Shown: positions 33,296 through 42,809, numbered from the stretch's first letter. The stretch: 50,255 nucleotides of DNA from Chloroflexi bacterium RBG_16_56_11 (GCA_001796865.1 MGNQ01000019.1:4472-54726); one strand, 5' to 3'. Program-made: numbers and translations. The notes: generated by a model not told the origin, from the letters alone.

Positions 33296-34831
33296 ATGAA
33301 GATACTTCTTGTTTATCCTCGGTATCCCGACACCTTCTGGAGCTTCAGACACGCACTGAAGTTCTTATCCAAGAAGGCTTCCTTTCCACCTCTGGGACTC
33401 CTGACGGTCGCCGCCATGCTTCCCGCCGGGTGGGAGAAAAAGCTGGTAGATTTAAATGTATGCGCCTTGAACGATGAAGATATAGAATGGGCTGATTACG
33501 TCTTCCTCAGCTCCATGGTAGTGCAGAAGACTTCGGCGGGCGAAGTAATAGAAAGGTGTCGCAACCTAAATACCAGCGTGGTGGCCGGTGGCCCGCTTTT
33601 CACGACCGGATACGAAGAGTTTGAGGGAGTGGACCACTTTGTGCTGGGTGAAGCCGAAGTCACGCTTCCGCCCTTTTTAGCTGACCTAGCCAAAGGTCAG
33701 CCCCGGCACATCTACTCATCAGACGAACGGCCGGACATAAGCCAAACGCCCGCCCCGCTGTGGTCGCTTATCAACATGAAGCACTACTCGGCGATGAGTC
33801 TCCAGTACTCACGCGGTTGCCCTTTCGACTGCGAATTTTGCGATATTACTCTGTTAAATGGCCATGAACCCCGGACCAAAAGCCGGCAACAGATGGTCGA
33901 TGAGCTGGAGGCACTCTACCGCCGGGGCTGGCGGGGCAGTCTATTTATCGTCGACGACAATTTCATAGGTAATAGGAGAAAATTAAAAACCGAGACCTTA
34001 CCGGCCATGATTCAATGGTCGAGGCAGAAAAAATACCCTTTCGTGTTCTTCACCGAAGCATCTATTAATCTCGCTGATGATGAGGAGTTGATGGACCTCA
34101 TGGCGGAGGCCGGTTTTAACCGGGTCTTTGTCGGCATTGAGACTCCGAATGAAGAAAGTCTGGTGGAATGTAACAAGCAACAAAATAGAAACCGGGACCT
34201 GGCGGCCGCGGTGAAGCTAATTCAGAACCATGGTTTTGAAGTTCAGGGAGGCTTCATCCTCGGATTTGATAGCGACCCGGCCTCCATCTTTAATAAACAA
34301 ATACACTTTATTCAAAAGACTGGAATCGTTACGGCCATGGTCGGTTTGCTCAATGCCCCCAACGGAACAAAACTCTATAAGCGGCTCAAAAAGGAAAACC
34401 GCTTGATCAGAGACATGTCCGGGGATAACACGGATTTTTCCATTAATTTCGTTCCCAAAATGCAATATGAAACTCTCGTGGCCGGATATAAGCACGTCCT
34501 CGACACAATCTATTCGCCCCGCCATTATTATGAGCGGGTCGTTACCTTCCTGAAGGAATACCGGCCGCGCAAGACGGCCGGGATATCGCAGCTACGGTTC
34601 AATCATATCACCGGTTTTATTAAATCAATGTGGTTCTTAGGTATCTGGAATAAAGGGAGGCGGTATTACTGGAGACTCCTTATTTCGACTCTCCTGAAAC
34701 GTCCACGTCATTTCCCGTTATCAATTAGTCTCTCAGTCTCAGGGTTCCACTTCCGACGGGTGGCCGAGGGTTATAACAGGGCTGTTCTCGCCCTCCGCCA
34801 TCAAGGCGCCAATAAAGCCCTGCCCCTTTAG
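33296..34831 (+). CDS. B12-binding domain radical SAM protein with DUF4070 (class B type)
   Basis: A 511-residue protein. Residues 1-135 form a cobalamin-binding-like domain opening MKILLVYPRYPDTFWSF. The radical SAM cluster motif is C175-x3-C179-x2-C182 in YSRGCPFDCEFC. The TIM-barrel part holds FIVDDNFIGNRRK and FVGIETPNEESL, and a DUF4070 C-terminal region follows from about 370. This layout is that of HpnP/BchE-like class B enzymes that methylate or rearrange unactivated carbons. Without other hopanoid or bacteriochlorophyll genes nearby the substrate is open. The leader ATG follows GGAGA, and no operon partner is close. Confidence 0.85.
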   Translation: MKILLVYPRYPDTFWSFRHALKFLSKKASFPPLGLLTVAAMLPAGWEKKLVDLNVCALNDEDIEWADYVFLSSMVVQKTSAGEVIERCRNLNTSVVAGGPLFTTGYEEFEGVDHFVLGEAEVTLPPFLADLAKGQPRHIYSSDERPDISQTPAPLWSLINMKHYSAMSLQYSRGCPFDCEFCDITLLNGHEPRTKSRQQMVDELEALYRRGWRGSLFIVDDNFIGNRRKLKTETLPAMIQWSRQKKYPFVFFTEASINLADDEELMDLMAEAGFNRVFVGIETPNEESLVECNKQQNRNRDLAAAVKLIQNHGFEVQGGFILGFDSDPASIFNKQIHFIQKTGIVTAMVGLLNAPNGTKLYKRLKKENRLIRDMSGDNTDFSINFVPKMQYETLVAGYKHVLDTIYSPRHYYERVVTFLKEYRPRKTAGISQLRFNHITGFIKSMWFLGIWNKGRRYYWRLLISTLLKRPRHFPLSISLSVSGFHFRRVAEGYNRAVLALRHQGANKALPL

Positions 34832-35011
34832 GCGTCCTAGAAGTTCGCATTCTGGAATATTAGGACTCCTTTTTCCAGGGAGAGACCGGCGCTCCTCCGT
34901 CTCCACCATCAATCGATTGCCCAAGAAAATAATCGCCGAAAACGACAGAGTGAGGCTGTATTATAATCTCCCGATGCCTCCCGATGGAAAGAATGAAGAC
35001 ACCACGGACAG

Positions 35012-35896
35012 TTAAAGTCCCGCCGCCGCCAGGATGTCCGGCACGACTTCCTCTTTGCCGATGGCCATGATATGCACGCCTTGACAGATTGCCGCTTTCT
35101 TCAAGGTGGCGATAGTGCGCCCGGCGATTTCGATCCCTTTAGCCAGCACCTTGTCCTTTGGTGTTGCGGCTAGCTCGTCAATCAGGTTTTGCGGAACAAA
35201 AATGCCCGGGACGTTTTCCGTCATATATTTAGCCATGCGCGCCGACGATAGCAGGACGATGCCGGCCAGTATTTTGGTTTTTAGTTTCCGGGCATATTCC
35301 ATGAACCGGGCAAAATTCTCCAGGTCGTAGATTGCCTGGGTCTGGAAAAACTCGGCGCCCGCCTCGACTTTTTTTTCAAACTTAATAAGCTGTGGTTCGA
35401 TAGGACGCGCCTCAGGGGTGACGATAGCCCCGGCGCAAAACTCTATCACGCCCTCCAGCTTGTTACCGCCGAGGTCCTGGCCGGCAGCCATCTGGCGTAT
35501 CGTTTTCAGCAGCTGCAGGGAATCCAGGTCGAAGACGCCTTTGGCTTCTTTGTGGTCGCCTACCGGCACGGCATCACCGGTAAGGCAAAGAACGTTTCCA
35601 ATACCTCGACTATGGGCAAAAAGCAAGTCGGCTTCCAGCGCCATCCGGTTACGGTCGCGGCAGGTCATCTGCAATATCGCCTCGCCGCCTTTTTCTTTAA
35701 TCGCCAGACACCCGCCGAGTGAAGGGAATCGCATCACCGAGCTCTGGTGGTCGGTAACGTTTATCGCATCCACTTTATCCTTAAGAATATCGATATGGTG
35801 CCGCATCTTGTCCAGGTTCGTACCTTTGGGCGGGGCAACCTCGCTGGTAATCACGAATTTACCGGAGTTGAGAGCTTCTTTAAAACGAGAGACCAT
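35012..35896 (-). CDS. metF: Methylenetetrahydrofolate reductase, catalytic subunit
   Basis: A 294-residue TIM-barrel flavoprotein of the MetF type. It opens with FVITSEVAPPKGTNLDKMRHHIDIL, where the SEVAPPKG glutamate belongs to the catalytic site, then INVTDHQSSVMRFPSL and CRDRNRMALEADLLFAHSRGIGNVLCLTGDAV. The late blocks FFQTQAIYDLENF and ILAGIVLLSSARMAKYM are also typical. The enzyme interconverts methylene- and methyl-tetrahydrofolate. It lies 13 bp after metV, and upstream genes encode an NADH/Mo-type electron module, so here it likely works in the methyl branch of the Wood-Ljungdahl pathway. The GAGGGGG ribosome site is strong. Confidence 0.93.
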   Translation of the reverse strand: MVSRFKEALNSGKFVITSEVAPPKGTNLDKMRHHIDILKDKVDAINVTDHQSSVMRFPSLGGCLAIKEKGGEAILQMTCRDRNRMALEADLLFAHSRGIGNVLCLTGDAVPVGDHKEAKGVFDLDSLQLLKTIRQMAAGQDLGGNKLEGVIEFCAGAIVTPEARPIEPQLIKFEKKVEAGAEFFQTQAIYDLENFARFMEYARKLKTKILAGIVLLSSARMAKYMTENVPGIFVPQNLIDELAATPKDKVLAKGIEIAGRTIATLKKAAICQGVHIMAIGKEEVVPDILAAAGL

Positions 35897-35909
35897 CTTG
35901 GTTACCCCC

Positions 35910-36554
35910 TCACACTATTTTCACAGCTCTGGGCTTCAGGGCGACATGATGGTTACGCGGCGGCTGGTAACGGTGCATCAACTCGAGCCGACCCTGCGCG
36001 TTCAGGCGGTTGTAGATGAGCGTCCAGGCGCAGTCCTTTTCCTTATCCACCTCGCACCTGCCGTTATTGGTGCCGCCACAGGGGCCGTTGACCAGCCCTT
36101 TATGGCAGGCGGTGATAGGGCAGATGCCGGCGGTCTCCCCGAGGATACACTGGCCGCACTGAGCGCAGGCCTCGCGGAAGAAACCGGGCGTTTCCTCGAC
36201 GCCGATAAACAGCGTGTCTACGCCCGGGATCACCGGCTTGCCCAGGGAAAGACTCATGCGGTGTACGCCGAGGGCGCAGGCCAGCGACAGGATACAGTCG
36301 GCGCTGCGGATGAATTGCTCGTTCTCTTTGAGCGATAGCTCGGTCATATCGTCGCAGGCGGTGGGGATGACGGTGCTGCCGGTGACGCGTTTGCCCATCT
36401 GCTGGAGCCGCCCTTTAATCTCTTCGACCTGGTCTATGCCGCCGGTCTTCGTCATCGTGGTGCAGGTGCCGCAGCCGACGACGAAGACCCGGTCAAGCCC
36501 TTTGAGCCCCTGCTGTATCTCTTCGGTAGTTTTTTGTTTAGTAATCGATTTCAT
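35910..36554 (-). CDS. metV: MetV-type iron-sulfur/zinc partner of methylenetetrahydrofolate reductase
   Basis: A 214-residue protein matching the MTHFR C-terminal/MetV family. It has VFVVGCGTCTTMTKTGG near the N-terminus and a late cysteine-rich block CAQCGQC...CPITACHKGLVNGPCGGTNNGRCEVDKEKDCAW, which should bind an iron-sulfur cluster and zinc. In acetogens MetV joins MetF and passes electrons to its flavin. The AGAGGT ribosome site precedes the ATG. It lies between the NuoF-GltD fusion gene (23 bp) and metF (13 bp) on the same strand, as expected for an electron-transfer link. Confidence 0.9.
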   Translation of the reverse strand: MKSITKQKTTEEIQQGLKGLDRVFVVGCGTCTTMTKTGGIDQVEEIKGRLQQMGKRVTGSTVIPTACDDMTELSLKENEQFIRSADCILSLACALGVHRMSLSLGKPVIPGVDTLFIGVEETPGFFREACAQCGQCILGETAGICPITACHKGLVNGPCGGTNNGRCEVDKEKDCAWTLIYNRLNAQGRLELMHRYQPPRNHHVALKPRAVKIV

Positions 36555-36577
36555 GGCGAATACCTCTTTTTAAATGC

Positions 36578-39500
36578 TTACCCCTCCAGGTCACAGCGCA
36601 GGCACCTTTTTGCCTCACGCCTGGCTATCTCCTCGCCAAAGCCGAGCTCTATTTCCGCAAAGCTGGCGCTCCGCTCCGGCAGCGGGAGCGTCGTCATTTT
36701 TGTCCTGGGTCTCGTCTCCCACGTCTCATCAAGCTCCTTCGGCCGCACCGCCACGACCGCTGATTTCCGGTCGTAGACTTCAACACGGGAGGCGTCTTTG
36801 CGGAGGTACTTATCAATAGCGATAGCCCCCCTCCTCCCGGCGGCGATGGCCTCGACGACCATGCCCGGTCCGGTGACGAAATCGCCGCCGGCAAAGACGC
36901 CCGGGACATTAGTCGCCAGGGTATTGCTGTCGGTAACCAGGGTTTCCCACCTGGTGCGTTCCAGCTGGCTGTCCGGGGGCAAGAACGAAAGGTCGGGCGC
37001 CTGGCCGACGGCAGCAATCACGGTGTCCGCCCCGACGAGAAATTCGGAGCCTTCGATAGGGATGGGACGGCGCCGTCCGCTTTCGTCAGGCTCACCCAGC
37101 TTCATGCGGGTGCACTGGAGCCCGGTCACTTTCCAGTTATTGCTGGTTATGCGGGTCGGCGTGGAGAGGAAATTCATTTCGACACCCTCTGCGGCGGCGT
37201 CTTCGTACTCCACCTCGGATACCGGCATCTCCTCCCGCGAGCGGCGGTAGTAAATAGCGGCCTGTTCAGCTCCGAGCCGCAACGCCGTCCGCGCGGCGTC
37301 CAGGGCTACGTTGCCCCCGCCGATGATGGCGGTACGCCCGCCTACCCTTACCGACCTACCCAGTCTTACGTCGCGGAGAAACCGCAGCCCGTAGTAAAGC
37401 CCTTCGATATCCTCCACCTCTCCCGGTATCCCCAGCCGCTGGCTGCGCTGGGCGCCCGCGGCGATGAATACCGCGGCAAAGCCCTCTTTGCCCAGTCGCT
37501 CGATGGTGAAATTGGTATTGACCGGGGTATTGTATTTAATCTCGACTCCCTTTTTCACGATGTAATCAATATCCTGCTGAATGGCGGTCCGGGGCAGGCG
37601 GAACTCCGGTATCGCCACGGAGAGCATGCCCCCGCCCACCGGCAGGGCTTCGAATGCCGTCACTCCGTACCCGGCTTGGGCCAGGAAATAAGCGCAGGAC
37701 AGGCCGGTCGGCCCCGCGCCAACTATGGCCACTTTCTGGTTTCTCGTCCGGGGGAAAGGCTGGATATCGCCCATTTCAGTGCCGTGCTCCGCGTACCAAT
37801 CGGCGGCAAAGCGTTTTAACGTTCGTATTGATACAGGGTCGTCGAGCTCGCCGCGCCGGCACCGTCCCTCACAGGGATGATGGCAGATGCGCCCGCACAC
37901 CGCGGCGAAGGGATTACGTTCCCTCACCGTCTCGATAGCCGCCCGGTAATCGCCATCGGCGATGTACGCCACGTACTTCGGGATATTGATGCCGGCCGGG
38001 CAGGTATGCTGGCACGGCGATATCATCATGGCCTCGCAGACGGCCGCCGGGCATCTCTTCTCTCTGATGTGCGCCTCATACTCATCGCGGAAGTAGTTGA
38101 TTGTCGAGAGGACGGGATTGGGGGCGGTCTGCCCCAGGCCGCAGAGCGAACATTCCTTCACCGTCCGGGCGATGGAGAGGAGCGTATCGATGTCTTCGTC
38201 ACGCCCGTGGCCCTCGGTAATGCGTGTCAGGATAGCGAGCATCTGGCGTGTGCCGAGGCGGCAGGGGGTGCATTTGCCGCAGGACTCGCTCTGGGTGAAG
38301 CTCACAAAGAACCGCGCCACCTCTACCATGCAGGTGGCCTCGTCCATGACCACCATGCCGCCGGAGCCCATGATAGAGCCGAGCCTGGCGAGCGTTTCAT
38401 ATTCTATCGGCGTCTCCATGAAGCGGGTGGGGATGCAGCCGCCGGAGGGGCCGCCGGTTTGCACGGCCTTGAGCCGCCTGCCCCTGGGGATGCCGCCGCC
38501 CACGTTAAAGACGATATGAGACAGCGGCGTGCCCATCGGCACTTCAACCAGCCCGCTGTTGGCGATTTTCCCCGTAAGAGCGAACACGGCGGTGCCCCGA
38601 CTCTTCTCCGTCCCGAGGCTGGCGAACCAGTCCGCTCCCTTTTCGATAATCACGGGGACAGTGGCCAGCGTTTTCACGTTATTGATAATAGTCGGCTTGC
38701 CGTCCAGGCCGGCGCTGGCGGGGAAAGGGGGGCGGGGGCGCGGCATGCCGCGTTTGCTTTCAAGAGAAGCTATGAGCGCTGTCTCCTCCCCGCAAACAAA
38801 AGCCCCGGCCCCTTCTTTAATATGGACATTGAAATTGAAATTTGTTCCCAGAACCCTGTTCCCCAGGAAACCCCTTTCCTGCGCCTGGGCCAGGGCGGTA
38901 CGCAATCGTTTCACCGCCAGCGGATACTCGGCGCGAACGTAGATATAGCCCTCGCTGGCGCCGATGGCATAAGCGGCGATCGCCAGCCCCTCCAGAATGG
39001 CGTGAGGGTCAGCTTCAAGAATAGAGCGGTCCATAAAAGCCCCGGGGTCGCCTTCATCGGCGTTGCATATCATGTACTTCTGGACGGAAACGGCGTTGTG
39101 GCAAAACTCCCACTTGTTGCCGGTGGGAAAGCCGGCGCCGCCCCTCCCGCGTAGCCCGGAACGCTTTACCAGGTCGATTACTTCCCTGGGCTGCATCGCA
39201 GTAAGCGATTTCTTCAGCGACTGGTAGCCCCCCCGCGCCAGATAGTCGTCTATCTTTTCAGGATTGATGTGACCGCAGTTGCGCATGACGACGCGCTGTT
39301 GCTCACTATAGAACCTGATATCCGCGTAATGCGACACCGCCTGTCCTGTCATCGGTTCGCGGTAGAAAAGGCGCTCGACCGGTTGTGAATTCCCGAGGTG
39401 CGAACGGACGATTTCGGCCGCGTCCTCGACTTCGACGTGCGTATAAAAGATACCATCAGGCTCGACGACAACGTTCGGTCCCTGCTGGCAAAAACCGTGG

Positions 39501-39637
39501 CAGCCGGAAAAATCAACCTCGGCTCCCGGTACGCCCTGTTTGGCCAGCTCCGCCCTCAAGGCTTCATAGACGGCATCACCGCCCCCTGAAACGCATCCCG
39601 TACCCCGGCAAACGAATATCGTACGCTTCGGCGGCAT
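36578..39637 (-). CDS. NuoF-type NADH-binding subunit fused to a GltD-like FAD/NAD(P) oxidoreductase
   Basis: A 1019-residue fusion. Residues 1-90 form a thioredoxin-like 2Fe-2S domain (FVCRGTGC and SGCHGFCQQGP). Residues of about 130-530 are NuoF-like: GLRGRGGAGFPTGNKWEF (FMN/NADH region), ICNADEGDPGAFMDRSILE, an SLBB domain, and SCGKCTPCRLGTR for a 4Fe-4S cluster. From about 540 a GltD/NfnB-like module follows, CQHTCPAGINIPKYV and CGRICHHPCEGRC, then FAD (GAGPTGLSCAYFLAQAG) and NAD(P) binding (GGGNVALDAARTALRLGA). Two nucleotide sites plus clusters suggest electron bifurcation or transhydrogenation. The ribosome site overlaps the end of the NuoE-like gene, with 1 bp between stop and start. 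Confidence 0.93.
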   Translation of the reverse strand: MPPKRTIFVCRGTGCVSGGGDAVYEALRAELAKQGVPGAEVDFSGCHGFCQQGPNVVVEPDGIFYTHVEVEDAAEIVRSHLGNSQPVERLFYREPMTGQAVSHYADIRFYSEQQRVVMRNCGHINPEKIDDYLARGGYQSLKKSLTAMQPREVIDLVKRSGLRGRGGAGFPTGNKWEFCHNAVSVQKYMICNADEGDPGAFMDRSILEADPHAILEGLAIAAYAIGASEGYIYVRAEYPLAVKRLRTALAQAQERGFLGNRVLGTNFNFNVHIKEGAGAFVCGEETALIASLESKRGMPRPRPPFPASAGLDGKPTIINNVKTLATVPVIIEKGADWFASLGTEKSRGTAVFALTGKIANSGLVEVPMGTPLSHIVFNVGGGIPRGRRLKAVQTGGPSGGCIPTRFMETPIEYETLARLGSIMGSGGMVVMDEATCMVEVARFFVSFTQSESCGKCTPCRLGTRQMLAILTRITEGHGRDEDIDTLLSIARTVKECSLCGLGQTAPNPVLSTINYFRDEYEAHIREKRCPAAVCEAMMISPCQHTCPAGINIPKYVAYIADGDYRAAIETVRERNPFAAVCGRICHHPCEGRCRRGELDDPVSIRTLKRFAADWYAEHGTEMGDIQPFPRTRNQKVAIVGAGPTGLSCAYFLAQAGYGVTAFEALPVGGGMLSVAIPEFRLPRTAIQQDIDYIVKKGVEIKYNTPVNTNFTIERLGKEGFAAVFIAAGAQRSQRLGIPGEVEDIEGLYYGLRFLRDVRLGRSVRVGGRTAIIGGGNVALDAARTALRLGAEQAAIYYRRSREEMPVSEVEYEDAAAEGVEMNFLSTPTRITSNNWKVTGLQCTRMKLGEPDESGRRRPIPIEGSEFLVGADTVIAAVGQAPDLSFLPPDSQLERTRWETLVTDSNTLATNVPGVFAGGDFVTGPGMVVEAIAAGRRGAIAIDKYLRKDASRVEVYDRKSAVVAVRPKELDETWETRPRTKMTTLPLPERSASFAEIELGFGEEIARREAKRCLRCDLEG

Positions 39638-39638
39638 G

Positions 39639-40124
39639 TTACTCCTTTTTATTCCTGCCGAATATTCGCGATATTTTCTTGGGATTCAGATTACCGTGTG
39701 TATCTTTATTTATCATCATGTTCGGCGCCAGCGCGCAAACGCCGAGGCAGGCGACCGTTTCCAGGGTGTATTCCATGTCTTCAGTCGTCTGGCCTTCGTC
39801 GACGCCGAGGTGCTGCTTGACCAGCTTCAGGATAGATTTGCCGCCCCGCACGTGGCAGGCCGTCCCGCGGCAGACACTGACGATATTCCTGCCGCGGGGA
39901 TGGGTATATAGCTGGGAATAAAAACTAACCACTCCCTGCACCTGGCTGGGGAACAGTCCAAGCGAGCCGGCGATACGCGGTATCGCTTCCGGAGGGATAT
40001 AGCCGATCTTCTCCTGTATCTCCTGAGCGAGCGGAATCAGCGCCCATTTCTGTCCCTTGTAGCCCGTGATGATTTTTTCCACCTGCTTCATGTTGACGGC
40101 GGGCGCTTTATTTTGCTTCTCCAT
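39639..40124 (-). CDS. NuoE-type 2Fe-2S thioredoxin-like subunit
   Basis: A 161-residue protein of NuoE (24 kDa) type. The helical N-terminal domain has LIPLAQEIQEKIGYIPPEAIPRIA. The 2Fe-2S ligands are in VCRGTACHVRGG and in VACLGVCALAPNMMIN, four cysteines as expected. It accepts electrons in NADH dehydrogenases, hydrogenases and formate dehydrogenase complexes. It overlaps the preceding Mo-subunit gene by 17 bases and is separated from the NuoF-GltD gene by one base, so the three form one complex by gene order. Confidence 0.92.
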   Translation of the reverse strand: MEKQNKAPAVNMKQVEKIITGYKGQKWALIPLAQEIQEKIGYIPPEAIPRIAGSLGLFPSQVQGVVSFYSQLYTHPRGRNIVSVCRGTACHVRGGKSILKLVKQHLGVDEGQTTEDMEYTLETVACLGVCALAPNMMINKDTHGNLNPKKISRIFGRNKKE

Positions 40125-42804
40125 CTTCGGTAATCCTTTCCAGCCTGACGGCGCATGTTTTCAACGCGGGCGCTTTAGTTCCGGCGCTGAGGACCGCAGG
40201 GAAAAGTTCGTAGACACCGCCAGAATAAGATAGCGGCATGTAGAGCAAGCCGCGCGGAAGAGAATCGTTAATTTTGAGATATGTCAGTAGTTCCCCGTGC
40301 GCCGAAACAACTTTGACCCGGCTAACGCCGTTAACGCCCAGCCCCCCGGCATCAACGGCGCTGATTTCGAGGTAATCACCCGGCGAAAATTGTTTTAAAC
40401 GCGCTGAACGTGAGCTGCGGCCGTCGGCGCCAAAGCGATACCGGCTGGAGCCGACCATCAGAGTAAACCGGTGACCGTTGGTTTTCTCGTCGATAATGGG
40501 GGTGTACTCTACCGGGACGAAACGCCCGAAACCCCTCGGGAATAAGCCGTGATACAGGCGCCGGTTACCGGGCATGGTATCATCGACATCACTTAAGTCC
40601 GGGTCGCCGGTACGGGCGTGGGCGGCGGCCGCCGGGTGGTAAAAGGGAACTATTCTTTCGATCTCTTCCCTGACCTGCTGCAGAGAAGAGAACGGCATTG
40701 GAGAGCCGGATGCCCTGGCCAGCCGCATGATTATCTCGCTATCCGGCAGACTAATGCCGACGGGCTCCAGGGCTTTCTGCACCCGCTGGATTATCCCCGC
40801 GAAATTGGTGAACGTGCCTTCCTTTTCGGCAAAGGAGGCCGCCGGCAATACGACCGACGCCAGCCCGGCCATTTCCGTGAGAAACATATCCGCCACCACG
40901 ATAAATTCGAGTTTCGATAGTGCCTCCTTAACTCTCGACGGCTGCGGAAAGGCCACCATTGGATTTTCTCCTATGATGAACATGCCCTTGACTACACCAG
41001 CTTCGGCAGCCTGGATCATCTCCATGGCGGTCAGCCCCGGGCGCGAGGATAATGAGCAGTGCCAGCGCTCTTCAAGTCGTTTCCTGGCTTGGACATCACT
41101 GAGGTCCTGGTAGCCGGGGAGGAAATCCGGCAGGGCGCCCATGTCACAGGCGCCGTGGGCGTTGTTTTCCCTCTCCAGGGCAAAGATGCCTCCCCGCCGC
41201 CCGGCATTGCCGGTAAGCATGGCCAGGTTAGCGATGGCGATGACGGCGCCGGCGCTTTCCGGTTGCTGGGTAATCCCGTTTCCGTAGACGATAGAGCCTT
41301 CTTCTGCCCCGGCGAGCAGACGGGCCGCGGCCTGTAAATCTTTCACGCGGATGCCGGTCAAATCCTCAACACGGGCTAGCGTATAGTTGGAGAGGCTCTT
41401 AGCCCAGGCGGCGAAATTGTCTGTCATGCGGGTAACGTACTCTTCGTCCATTCTCTTTTCGTCGATAATTAATTTTGCCAGGCCGTTAAGCAAGGCGATG
41501 TCGGTGCCCGGCCGGGGCCGGAGCCAGAGGGCGGCGAACTGCGTCAGCGGGGTACGCCGCGGGTCGATAACGATGAGCTGAGCGCCTTTGAACTTCACAG
41601 CCCGCTTGATGGCAAAGGATATCGCCGGAGCGGAAATTTCAGGATCGGCTCCGATGACGAAAATAACGCTGGAGCGTTCCAGCGTCTCGAGAGAGCCGGT
41701 GGTCCCGGTATAGCCCAGTGTCGTCCCCAACCCCACCCGACTTGCCGCGTTGTAAAGACGACTGCCGTTATCGATGTTGTTCGTCCCCAGTACACTCCGG
41801 GTGAACCTCTGTAACAGGTAGTTCTCTTCATTGGTGCATTTGGAAGCGCCGAACACCCCCAGCGCATCGGCTCCGTCGGCTTTTTTTATCTGCATAAACC
41901 TGTCAGCTACCACCGACAAAGCCTCTTCCCAGGTTGTTTCCTTGAACCTGCCATCCACTTTGATAAGAGGGCTTTTCAGCCTGTCCGGGCTGTGAACGAA
42001 GTCAAGACCGTAGCTGCCGCGGGCGCATAGAGTGCCCCGGTTCACCGGACTCGTCGGCGCCGGTCTTGTATAAATTATTTTGCCGTCTTTGATTCCCAAC
42101 AAGACGGTGCAGCCGCAACCGCAATACGGACATACGGTCGTGACCGTTGTCATCGCCGTGCCGGTGTATGTCCTGTTTTTCTCCATGATAGCTCCGGTTG
42201 GGCAGACGGCGACACAGGTACCGCAGAAAGTGCACTCACTTTTTTCCAGCGGGACATCGTTCAACGTGGCGGGTCTGACGGCGGTGCCCCGGTTCATATA
42301 GTCGATAGCCCCTTCCACCACCAGCTCCTGGTCGGCCCGGATGCACTTGCCGCACATGACGCATTTAGAAAGGTCTCGCTCGATGAAGGGGTTCAGCTCT
42401 TCGATGACATCTGGCTGAGGGATTTTCTGGTATTCCACCAGACCGATGCCCATCTCCGCCGCCAGCTTACGGAGGTGGCAACGATTCCCTTTATCGCAGA
42501 CAAGGCAGGTATCGGGGTGGCTGGCCAGCAGGAGCTTGAGAATTTTCTTGCGGTGTTCGACCACTCGAGGTGAGTTTGTTTTTATGACCATCCCCGGCGA
42601 AATAGGGGCCACACAGGAAGCCAGCAAAGCGCCGTTACGCTCGTCTTCGACGAGGCAGAGGCGACAGGCGCCCACCGAAACCAGGTTCTCGTCGTAACAG
42701 AGAGTCGGAATATATACGCCCGACTCTCGCGCCAGGTCGAGAATTGATGTCCCGGGAAAACCGCTAACGGGCACGCCGTTGAGGACTATCGTTATTGCCT
42801 CCAC
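40108..42804 (-). CDS. Molybdopterin oxidoreductase, FdhA/NuoG-like, active-site Cys/Sec replaced by Tyr
   Basis: About 898 residues. The GTG start at 42804 is 8 nt after GGGAG; an in-frame ATG at 42852 would overlap the upstream gene. The N-terminus has a plant-type 2Fe-2S domain (LCYDENLVSVGACRLC), a His-Cys cluster motif (HPDTCLVC...NRC), two 4Fe-4S motifs (CVMCGKC and CTFCGTC) and another at CPYCGCGC before the Mo-bisPGD domain. The molybdopterin part is full length, with a C-terminal MopB domain. In formate dehydrogenases NNVD-x-x-AR-x-Sec/Cys-His follows; here it is NNIDNGSRLYNA, with Tyr encoded at 41752-41754 and Asn for His. Formate oxidation is therefore doubtful. It heads a coupled set with the NuoE- and NuoF-like genes. 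Confidence 0.9.
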   Translation of the reverse strand: MEAITIVLNGVPVSGFPGTSILDLARESGVYIPTLCYDENLVSVGACRLCLVEDERNGALLASCVAPISPGMVIKTNSPRVVEHRKKILKLLLASHPDTCLVCDKGNRCHLRKLAAEMGIGLVEYQKIPQPDVIEELNPFIERDLSKCVMCGKCIRADQELVVEGAIDYMNRGTAVRPATLNDVPLEKSECTFCGTCVAVCPTGAIMEKNRTYTGTAMTTVTTVCPYCGCGCTVLLGIKDGKIIYTRPAPTSPVNRGTLCARGSYGLDFVHSPDRLKSPLIKVDGRFKETTWEEALSVVADRFMQIKKADGADALGVFGASKCTNEENYLLQRFTRSVLGTNNIDNGSRLYNAASRVGLGTTLGYTGTTGSLETLERSSVIFVIGADPEISAPAISFAIKRAVKFKGAQLIVIDPRRTPLTQFAALWLRPRPGTDIALLNGLAKLIIDEKRMDEEYVTRMTDNFAAWAKSLSNYTLARVEDLTGIRVKDLQAAARLLAGAEEGSIVYGNGITQQPESAGAVIAIANLAMLTGNAGRRGGIFALERENNAHGACDMGALPDFLPGYQDLSDVQARKRLEERWHCSLSSRPGLTAMEMIQAAEAGVVKGMFIIGENPMVAFPQPSRVKEALSKLEFIVVADMFLTEMAGLASVVLPAASFAEKEGTFTNFAGIIQRVQKALEPVGISLPDSEIIMRLARASGSPMPFSSLQQVREEIERIVPFYHPAAAAHARTGDPDLSDVDDTMPGNRRLYHGLFPRGFGRFVPVEYTPIIDEKTNGHRFTLMVGSSRYRFGADGRSSRSARLKQFSPGDYLEISAVDAGGLGVNGVSRVKVVSAHGELLTYLKINDSLPRGLLYMPLSYSGGVYELFPAVLSAGTKAPALKTCAVRLERITEDGEAK

Positions 42805-42809
42805 GGCGT

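Noticed and set aside
33296..34831. Naming the radical SAM gene hpnP
   Set aside because: Only general architecture and the N-terminal motif fit; no hopanoid biosynthesis gene is nearby.
41752..41754. Selenocysteine (TGA) codon in the formate-dehydrogenase-like gene
   Set aside because: The codon at the Sec position reads TAC (Tyr) on the coding strand.
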